This document shows positions 1 through 4,109 of a DNA stretch of 5,944 nucleotides, one piece after another. Position numbers and translations under genes: made by a program. The notes beneath the pieces were generated by a model. The model saw only the letters and a program-made list of their open reading frames with translations, was not told where the DNA came from and ran no database searches. How positions within the stretch are numbered: position 1 is the stretch's first letter; every line of letters begins with the position of its first letter. Source of the stretch: CAYXVU01 sp964468725 (lineage in GTDB: Bacteria > Acidobacteriota > Blastocatellia > UBA7656); NCBI GenBank assembly GCA_964468725.1, contig CAYXVU010000314.1, positions 1 through 5,944 of the forward strand. Direction: 5' to 3'.

Positions 1-270
1 ACCGAAATGCCTGAAACAGGGGGCATGGTATGGGAAAGGCATGAAAAGCGCAAGGCTTAGGTTTTGTTTGGCCAGGGTTTATTCATTCTCGGAAAAATGA
101 AACAAAAGGGGTACAAGTCGCGGCGGAAAGCTCATTCTTTCGCCTGTGACTGGTTCACATCGCGTAAAAGCAATACAATGGCCAACAGGCAGCGTGGGGA
201 TGCGCTTCTTGCAGAGAAGGCCGATGGGCAACTATCTGAAAATGGAGAGAATCGGTTGTCTGTCGAGGTT

Positions 271-311
271 CCGAAGAGAAGTTGCGGGACGATATTCTTA
301 ACTTTTTTCGG
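271..311. repeat. Imperfect inverted repeat upstream of hfq
   Basis: The arm CCGAAGAGAAGTT (271-283) is nearly complementary to AACTTTTTTCGG (300-311): the outer five and inner five pairs are perfect, with a mismatch or bulge between. The loop of about 16 bases is long. The 3' arm contains a run of six T, so on the + strand it could act as a weak terminator for a transcript entering from the left, but the T run lies within the stem and not after it. It could equally be a leader structure. Function unknown. Confidence 0.35.
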
Positions 312-375
312 CTGACTTTCCCTGCGAACGGCTGAGCTTTCGAAAAGTGTGAACTCTTGCTTGCGCTGAGTTCAA

Positions 376-381
376 TATGAT
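376..381 (+). promoter_or_regulatory. Possible -10 element for hfq
   Basis: TATGAT matches the sigma-70 -10 consensus at five of six positions. It lies 52 bases before the hfq start codon and would give a 5' UTR of about 45 bases. No well-spaced -35 is visible; TTGCTT at 357-362 is only 13 bases upstream. The call therefore rests on the -10 hexamer and its position alone. Confidence 0.2.
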
Positions 382-420
382 AGGTTTCAGTCGCCCTTCA
401 CACTTCAAACTTTTTATTTT

Positions 421-425
421 GGGAG
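421..425 (+). promoter_or_regulatory. Ribosome binding site of hfq
   Basis: GGGAG sits eight bases before the ATG at 434. It decides the start: the frame stays open upstream to another possible initiator at 377 (ATA), but only the ATG at 434 has a Shine-Dalgarno, and it gives an N-terminus of normal Hfq length. Confidence 0.7.
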
Positions 426-433
426 TCACGAAA

Positions 434-754
434 ATGGAAAAAACAACACAACAACAAAACACCATCCAAGACAGTTTCTTGAATAGTGCCCGAAAAGAAA
501 GGCTGAATGTCACGATCTACCTGATGAGCGGGGTCAAACTGACGGGAAGGATCAAAAGCTTTGACAAGTATTCTGTGATTTTGGAGGCTGGCGCGCAGGA
601 ACAGTTGATTTTCAAACACGCCATTTCGACCGTATCGCTACCGCGCATGGGCGGACGCGATTATCATCATCGAACGACGACGGCTGCCGACCGGGAAGCG
701 CACGCCGAACATCACAGCGACACGCGTGCCGAATCGGTTGTCGGCAGCGAGTAA
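434..754 (+). CDS. hfq: RNA chaperone Hfq
   Basis: This gene encodes a 106-residue Hfq, the hexameric Sm-like protein that binds small RNAs and mRNAs, promotes their pairing and affects mRNA stability. The Sm core spans roughly residues 11-70. It keeps the N-terminal QDSFLN segment, the rim patch R20-K21-E22-R23 (E. coli RRER), the distal-face tyrosine Y29, the Sm1 core LMSGVKLTGRIKSFD, and the Sm2 signature F60-K61-H62-A63-I64-S65, where E. coli has YKHAIS. Phe in place of Tyr is conservative. The SFDKYSVILE stretch has one more residue than E. coli and matches the Bacillus-type spacing. Residues 73-106 form a polar, probably disordered tail with five histidines (78, 79, 90, 93, 94) and an acidic end. 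tmk follows after 119 bases. The family call is secure; RNA partners cannot be inferred from the window. Confidence 0.97.
   Translation: MEKTTQQQNTIQDSFLNSARKERLNVTIYLMSGVKLTGRIKSFDKYSVILEAGAQEQLIFKHAISTVSLPRMGGRDYHHRTTTAADREAHAEHHSDTRAESVVGSE
438..463 (+). promoter_or_regulatory. A/C-only tract with ARN triplets in the hfq start region
   Basis: These 26 bases contain only A and C and begin one base after the hfq ATG. They include two runs of three ARN-type triplets: AAA-AAC-AAC (439-447) and AAC-AAC-AAA (450-458). The distal face of Hfq is known to bind (ARN)n repeats, and E. coli Hfq represses its own translation by binding its mRNA. A site inside the initiating ribosome's footprint would suit such feedback. 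It may instead only keep the start region unstructured, or reflect the Thr/Gln-rich N-terminus it encodes. Confidence 0.3.
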
Positions 755-873
755 GCTGCTAACGACCCGCAGAATTCATGGGTTGAAGGTTGGAGAAATC
801 ACCGACTCTGTGCGCCGCCTCCTCTGCGCCTGAGAGGTTCTCGAACCAACAAGCTTCAGCCTGCGCCTTGCGT

Positions 874-1524
874 ATGTGCGGACTGTTTATCACGCTTGAA
901 GGAATAGATGGAAGCGGCAAGACGACGCAAGCTGAGAGGCTAGTTGCCGCACTCGGCGAGCGCGGCGTGGGTTGCCTTTTGACGCGGCAACCGGGGGGTA
1001 CGCTGATCGGCCAACAGGTACGCGGCATTTTGCTGGCCAACACCAGCGCCGGTCTGTCGCCGATGGCAGAATTGATGCTGTACGCTGCCGACCGCGCGCA
1101 ACATGTTGCTGAACTGATCCGCCCGGCACTGGCTGCCGGACGAGTGGTGATCTGTGACCGCTACACCGATTCAACGGTTGCCTTTCAAGGATATGGTCGC
1201 GGGTTGGATTTAGTGGTGATTGATCAGTTGAATCGGCTGGCAACGGGCGGGCTGATGCCCGATTTGACAATTGTCTTTGACCTCGAACCGGAGCTGGCAC
1301 AGGCGCGACTCAAAGCGCGGCTCAAAGCCGACGAAGGCGAAAGCGGAATGACGCGCTTCGAAGAGGAAGCGCGCGAGTTTCACGAGCGCGTGCGCGCTGG
1401 TTATTTGCGCCTGGCTGAAACGTATCCTGAACGCGTACGCTTGCTGGATGCCTCCGGCTCGCCTGAAGCGGCGCATCAGCAAGCTATGAGGCTCTTAGTC
1501 CCGCTACTCGATTTTGGAGGTTAG
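874..1524 (+). CDS. tmk: Thymidylate kinase (dTMP kinase)
   Basis: This gene encodes a 216-residue cytosolic P-loop kinase that phosphorylates dTMP to dTDP with ATP, a required step of dTTP synthesis. The Walker A loop is G10-IDGS-G15-K16-T17. The substrate-side motif TRQPGGT (37-43) differs from the usual TREPGGT by Glu-to-Gln at 39. The DR(Y/H) motif is D95-R96-Y97 and is followed by an STVAFQGYGRG stretch that lines the dTMP pocket. PDLTIVFDLEPE (129-140) is the typical strand before the LID. The P-loop lacks the basic residue of eukaryotic-type enzymes while the LID (about 145-168) is rich in Arg and Lys, as in bacterial type II enzymes. The ATG at 874 fits the family N-terminus, although no clear Shine-Dalgarno precedes it; a TTG at 790 would add 28 unusual residues. 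tmk ends 49 bases before the RDD gene. Confidence 0.95.
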   Translation: MCGLFITLEGIDGSGKTTQAERLVAALGERGVGCLLTRQPGGTLIGQQVRGILLANTSAGLSPMAELMLYAADRAQHVAELIRPALAAGRVVICDRYTDSTVAFQGYGRGLDLVVIDQLNRLATGGLMPDLTIVFDLEPELAQARLKARLKADEGESGMTRFEEEAREFHERVRAGYLRLAETYPERVRLLDASGSPEAAHQQAMRLLVPLLDFGG

Positions 1525-1551
1525 CTTTTGGATTACATCTTCTCACTCTAG
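1516..1551 (+). other. Strong Shine-Dalgarno followed by a short TTG mini-ORF
   Basis: GGAGG (1516-1520) lies at the 3' end of tmk. Seven bases on is a TTG (1528) that opens a seven-codon frame ending at TAG (1549-1551), 22 bases before the RDD start. The only other initiation codon near this site in the RDD frame is an ATT at 1532. The RDD ATG at 1574 has no good Shine-Dalgarno of its own, so this could be a translational coupling device, an unused site, or a hint that RDD translation starts earlier than I place it. Confidence 0.25.
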
Positions 1552-1573
1552 AATCCAAAATAGCTTACGTCTT

Positions 1574-2365
1574 ATGCTAGATGATGAACTGGTAATCGAA
1601 ACGCCCGAACGGGTCGAGTTGCACTACATTCTCGCCAACGTTGGCAATCGCTTTCTTGCAGCTGCCATTGACCACATCATTCAGATTGTCGCCGGAGTAA
1701 TCGTTCTGCTCATTGCCGGGTCGTTTACCAATTGGCGGTTATTCGATGATCTGCGCGGCTGGACATTAGCGCTCACGGTAGTAGCGTTCTTTTTGATCTA
1801 CTGGGGCTACTTCGTCTTCTTCGAGACGCTGTGGAGCGGGCAGACGCCGGGCAAGCGGATTATGAAGTTGCGGGTTGTGCGGGAAGACGGGCGACCGGTG
1901 CGCTTCTTCGAAGTCTTCGTCCGTAACTTGGTGCGTCTGGCGCTTGATCTACAGCCCAGCTTTTCCTATGCCATCGGGGTGATTTCGATCATCTTCAGCC
2001 CGCGCTCAAAACGGCTCGGCGATTTTGTCGCCGGAACCGTCGTCGTCAAAGAGCGCGCTACCGAAGCACCGTCGCTTGAAGAGATCATCCGCGTGTCGGA
2101 GATCGAACAACGCCGCCAAGATCGCAACGCCCCGGCGCTCTTTATCGCCAACGCGCGCACCCTTACAGACCGCGAGATGCGCGCCGTCGAAACCTTCCTC
2201 AAACGCCGTTACGAACTACAGGAGCCGAATCGCACGACGCTCGCCGTGCGGATTGCACAACCGCTCTCGGTCAAACTCGGCATTCCTTACGAACAGCACG
2301 CGCCCGAAACCCTGCTTGAAGAGATCGAACGCCTCTATCGCGCGCAGGCAAAATATATTGATTGA
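1574..2365 (+). CDS. RDD-family membrane protein
   Basis: This 263-residue inner-membrane protein belongs to the RDD family, named for conserved Arg and Asp residues. Family members are mostly uncharacterised; a few have been tied to ion transport or stress. The N-terminal segment ETPERVELHYILANVGNRF leads into TM1 (about 27-49), with R26 and D33 in the NRFLAAAID motif. TM2 is about 63-83. The loop GQTPGKRIMKLRVVREDGRP (89-108) and the closing SPRSKRLGDFVAGTVVV (142-158, third Asp D150) are diagnostic. A third hydrophobic segment lies at about 122-141. Residues 160-263 form a charged, probably helical cytosolic domain I cannot assign. The ATG at 1574 was chosen because the family N-terminus starts near there; a TTG at 1514 would overlap tmk and add 20 residues without resemblance. 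Substrate unknown. Confidence 0.88.
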   Translation: MLDDELVIETPERVELHYILANVGNRFLAAAIDHIIQIVAGVIVLLIAGSFTNWRLFDDLRGWTLALTVVAFFLIYWGYFVFFETLWSGQTPGKRIMKLRVVREDGRPVRFFEVFVRNLVRLALDLQPSFSYAIGVISIIFSPRSKRLGDFVAGTVVVKERATEAPSLEEIIRVSEIEQRRQDRNAPALFIANARTLTDREMRAVETFLKRRYELQEPNRTTLAVRIAQPLSVKLGIPYEQHAPETLLEEIERLYRAQAKYID

Positions 2366-2397
2366 CCTCGATGGCAAGTCAGGCTAAGATGCCGACA

Positions 2398-2424
2398 CGC
2401 TTTCGCCGAGTGGCGAAGAGAGCG
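2398..2424 (+). repeat. Stem-loop after the RDD gene
   Basis: TTCGCC (2402-2407) pairs with GGCGAA (2412-2417) around the loop GAGT. An outer helix CGCT (2398-2401) with AGCG (2421-2424) extends it, leaving a three-base bulge. No T run follows, so it is not a standard intrinsic terminator. It could be the 3' end structure of the hfq-tmk-RDD transcript or part of the leader before the MFS gene; its right arm overlaps the weak Shine-Dalgarno of the leader ORF at 2433. Confidence 0.45.
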
Positions 2425-2432
2425 GGAATACA

Positions 2433-2549
2433 ATGATGACAATTACCTATCTATCCAAACCTGAACCGCGCGCCTTTTTGATGGCCGCTGTCTGTCTCAC
2501 GGACATCGTTTGGGCAACCCTTTCGAGCCCGTCAGCGCGGACAACTTAG
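2433..2549 (+). CDS. Possible 38-residue leader peptide before the MFS gene
   Basis: Two consecutive ATG codons (2433 and 2436) follow a GGGA (2424-2427) at five bases and open a frame of 38 codons ending at TAG (2547-2549). The product would be a short peptide with a hydrophobic middle (FLMAAVCLTDIVWATL, residues 15-30) and no similarity I recognise. It might be a chance frame. It earns mention because its last codons (2531-2537) hold the base-pairing partner of the terminator that precedes the MFS gene, and its stop lies 24 bases before that terminator, as expected of a leader peptide in ribosome-mediated attenuation. Confidence 0.3.
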   Translation: MMTITYLSKPEPRAFLMAAVCLTDIVWATLSSPSARTT

Positions 2550-2604
2550 CACTCATACTACATCGAGTTTCTCAGCCGCTGACCTCAATTCGATGTCAGC
2601 GGCT
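2531..2604 (+). promoter_or_regulatory. Candidate transcription attenuator of the MFS gene
   Basis: GTCAGCG occurs at 2531-2537 and again at 2595-2601. Both copies can pair with CGCTGAC at 2577-2583, so the RNA has two mutually exclusive helices: a seven-pair antiterminator (2531-2537 with 2577-2583) and the ten-pair terminator (2574-2583 with 2595-2604). The terminator is the stronger. There is no room for a promoter between the terminator and the MFS start codon, so any ordinary MFS transcript must be read through the hairpin. The trigger is not visible; a ribosome on the 2433-2549 frame is one possibility. Confidence 0.4.
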
Positions 2605-2614
2605 TTTGAGTTTT
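2574..2614 (+). terminator. Intrinsic-type terminator just before the MFS gene
   Basis: A perfect ten-base-pair stem, AGCCGCTGAC (2574-2583) with GTCAGCGGCT (2595-2604), closes an 11-base loop and runs into a T-rich tail, TTTTGAGTTTT (2604-2614). It is the clearest terminator in the window. It could end the hfq-tmk-RDD transcript, but it lies 208 bases after the RDD stop and only ten bases from the MFS start codon. That position suits an attenuator better than an ordinary gene end. Confidence 0.75.
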
Positions 2615-2624
2615 GGGGCGAGAT

Positions 2625-4004
2625 ATGAATTCAGCAACTTTCAGCCAATTATTAAAAGGGAATCAGAACTTTCGCCGCCTTTGGGTGGGGCAAGTGATTA
2701 GCGAACTGGGTACCTGGTTTTCGTTCATTGCGGAGTTGGGCGTTGTGCGGTTGCTGTCTGGCTCTGCGTGGGCGACGACGGCGCTGCTGGTGGCGCGCAT
2801 GATTCCGTTTCTGTTGGTCGCGCCCGTTGCAGGCGTTATCGTAGATCGCTGCTCGCGCAAACGCATCATGATCGTAACCGATCTGTTGCGCGCCTTAGTG
2901 GCGCTGGCCTACCTGATTGCAGTGCCGTATCGGGCAGTGTGGATCATCGTCGTGTGTAGCGCCTTGATGTCGTCGCTTTCGATGTTTTTCGAAGCGGCCA
3001 AAAACGCGGCAACGCCGAATATGGTAACGGCGAATGAATTGCTCACCGCCAACGTGCTGATGTTTTCAACGCGCTTTTTGCAGTACGCGCTCGGGGCGGC
3101 GCTCGGCGGCGTGACGACGGCGAAGTTCGGTTACAATGCGGCCTTTCTCATCAACGCGTTGTCATTCGTCGCCTCTGCTCTGTTCATTTGGGCGATACCG
3201 GCTGCGATCATGCACAAGGCCGGACGACGCACCCCTGCGCCGGATGTTGCAAAAGAGATGGCCGACCAGTTACCCGCGCCGCTGTCGGCTGAGAGCGGGT
3301 TGAGCGCGCCGATAGCAGGCAGCGAGCAGCCGGTCGAACGCAGTCGCAGAGGGTTCTTTGTTGACCTGCGCGAAGGCTTGGCCTACGTTCGCACAACGCC
3401 GTTTGTGCGCGCCATCATATTAATTAATGTCGCTTGGGCGAGCGGCGGCGGCATGGTCAACCTGTTATTCGATCAGATGGGCGGCCACACCTTCACGCAT
3501 GCGGCGGACAATCGCGGCGATTGGAACGTTGCCGCGCTCTTTACGGCCAGCGGCATCGGTCTTTTCATCGGCATGACGTTGGCGCGGCGCATCGGCATGT
3601 GGGTGAATGAAGAGGGTCGCGCGGGGCACTTCATCGGCTGGTCGCTGTTGGCGCAAGGGCTGTTGATGTCGGCGGCGGGCTTGATGCCTTCGCTTGCCGG
3701 GTCAGCCGTGCTAGTTGCCTTGTCGCGGTTGGTGCTCGGCGCAGAGTTCGGCGTGCAAGAGACGCTGCTGATGCGGGTGCTGCCGGACGAGTATCGCGGG
3801 CGCGTGTTTACAACCGACCGCTCGTTGGAATGGACAACAATGTCGCTGGCAACGCTGATTGGCGGTTGGTTGCTGGCGTGGTTCAATGCGCCTACGGTGA
3901 TGGTCATCGCCGGGGGGTTATCGGCTAGCCCCGGACTGGCGTGGCTGCTGGCGATGTGGTTGGCGCGCTTTCGCGTACCTGCGCATGCCTTTCAGGAAGG
4001 CTAG
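2625..4004 (+). CDS. MFS transporter, DHA3/MefA-EntS-like exporter
   Basis: This gene encodes a 459-residue, roughly 12-helix major facilitator protein of the MFS_3 type, the group that holds macrolide exporters (MefA), Tap/Tet(V)-like pumps and the enterobactin exporter EntS. It would act at the inner membrane as a proton-coupled exporter. The N-terminus shows the family pattern NFRRLWVGQVISELGTWF (15-32). Motif A between helices 2 and 3 is G70-VIV-D74-R75-CS-R78-K79-R80. A long polar central loop (about 196-257, rich in Pro, Ala and Glu) separates the two halves. A DEYRGRVF segment in the second half is also typical of the group. The ATG at 2625 has a G-rich Shine-Dalgarno (GGGG, 2615-2618) at six bases. 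The terminator hairpin ends just upstream, suggesting attenuation. The substrate cannot be read from the sequence. Confidence 0.9.
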   Translation: MNSATFSQLLKGNQNFRRLWVGQVISELGTWFSFIAELGVVRLLSGSAWATTALLVARMIPFLLVAPVAGVIVDRCSRKRIMIVTDLLRALVALAYLIAVPYRAVWIIVVCSALMSSLSMFFEAAKNAATPNMVTANELLTANVLMFSTRFLQYALGAALGGVTTAKFGYNAAFLINALSFVASALFIWAIPAAIMHKAGRRTPAPDVAKEMADQLPAPLSAESGLSAPIAGSEQPVERSRRGFFVDLREGLAYVRTTPFVRAIILINVAWASGGGMVNLLFDQMGGHTFTHAADNRGDWNVAALFTASGIGLFIGMTLARRIGMWVNEEGRAGHFIGWSLLAQGLLMSAAGLMPSLAGSAVLVALSRLVLGAEFGVQETLLMRVLPDEYRGRVFTTDRSLEWTTMSLATLIGGWLLAWFNAPTVMVIAGGLSASPGLAWLLAMWLARFRVPAHAFQEG

Positions 4005-4009
4005 CGCGA

Positions 4010-4023
4010 CGGACAACGGACAA
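4010..4023. repeat. Two tandem copies of CGGACAA
   Basis: Two exact head-to-tail copies of the heptamer CGGACAA begin six bases after the MFS stop codon. Eight bases later a second, unrelated heptamer repeat begins. Short tandem heptamers between genes are known in cyanobacteria and some other bacteria (STRR-type repeats). Confidence 0.7.
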
Positions 4024-4031
4024 GCAAGTGA

Positions 4032-4052
4032 ACACCTGACACCTGACACCTG
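4032..4052. repeat. Three tandem copies of ACACCTG
   Basis: Three exact head-to-tail copies of ACACCTG lie between the MFS and acyl-CoA dehydrogenase genes. Copy number in such arrays usually varies between strains through slippage. The repeat also creates a CTGACA hexamer that may serve as a -35 element for the next gene. Confidence 0.8.
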
Positions 4053-4065
4053 TTAGTGCTATTGT
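4036..4065 (+). promoter_or_regulatory. Possible promoter of the acyl-CoA dehydrogenase gene
   Basis: CTGACA (4036-4041, five of six to the -35 consensus) and TATTGT (4060-4065, four of six to the -10) are separated by 18 bases. The -10 ends 44 bases before the start codon. The -35 is supplied by the junction of two ACACCTG repeat units. Consensus matches of this quality also arise by chance, so this is only a candidate. Confidence 0.25.
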
Positions 4066-4098
4066 AGCGTCCTTGATTCATCATCTCGTTTCATCATT

Positions 4099-4104
4099 GG
4101 AGGG
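4099..4104 (+). promoter_or_regulatory. Ribosome binding site of the acyl-CoA dehydrogenase gene
   Basis: GGAGGG lies five bases before the ATG at 4110. It decides that start over the in-frame GTG at 4104, which overlaps the motif itself. Confidence 0.75.
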
Positions 4105-4109
4105 TGCGA

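Larger units (their letters stand above)
1..433. other. Non-coding region upstream of hfq
   Basis: No convincing gene is visible here. The longest + strand reading frame (64-315, TTG start) is rich in basic and polar residues, has no Shine-Dalgarno before either its TTG or the internal ATG at 97, and resembles no family I know. The stretch contains an ATGCCT/AGGCAT inverted repeat (7-12 with 37-42), a longer imperfect inverted repeat at 271-311, a TTTCGAAA palindrome (338-345) and the probable hfq promoter and leader. miaA, the usual upstream neighbour of hfq in proteobacteria, is absent. I found no tRNA-like cloverleaf or riboswitch core that I recognise. Confidence 0.6.

Noticed and set aside
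64..315. 83-codon + strand reading frame upstream of hfq.
   Set aside because: TTG start, no Shine-Dalgarno, no recognisable domain, polar and basic composition without coding character.
797..868. On the - strand, a pattern like the 3' half of a glycine riboswitch (a CTGAAG, a small GGTT/AACC hairpin, then CTCTCAGGC and CAGAGGAGG).
   Set aside because: The 5' P1 strand (GGAGAGA-like) is missing, the CCGAAGG core is imperfect, and the RNA would point into the antisense of hfq with no - strand gene to control. It also overlaps the tmk start region. Similarity looks accidental.
790..873. N-terminal extension of thymidylate kinase from TTG 790.
   Set aside because: The extra 28 residues do not resemble TMK N-termini; the family fold starts a few residues before the P-loop, matching the ATG at 874.
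2510..2701. 63-codon + strand reading frame running through the terminator into the MFS start.
   Set aside because: It crosses the terminator hairpin and overlaps the MFS N-terminus in another frame; its translation resembles nothing known.
3473..3907. 144-codon - strand reading frame antisense to the MFS gene.
   Set aside because: Low-complexity Ser/Pro/Arg-rich translation opposite a clear transporter; no independent support.
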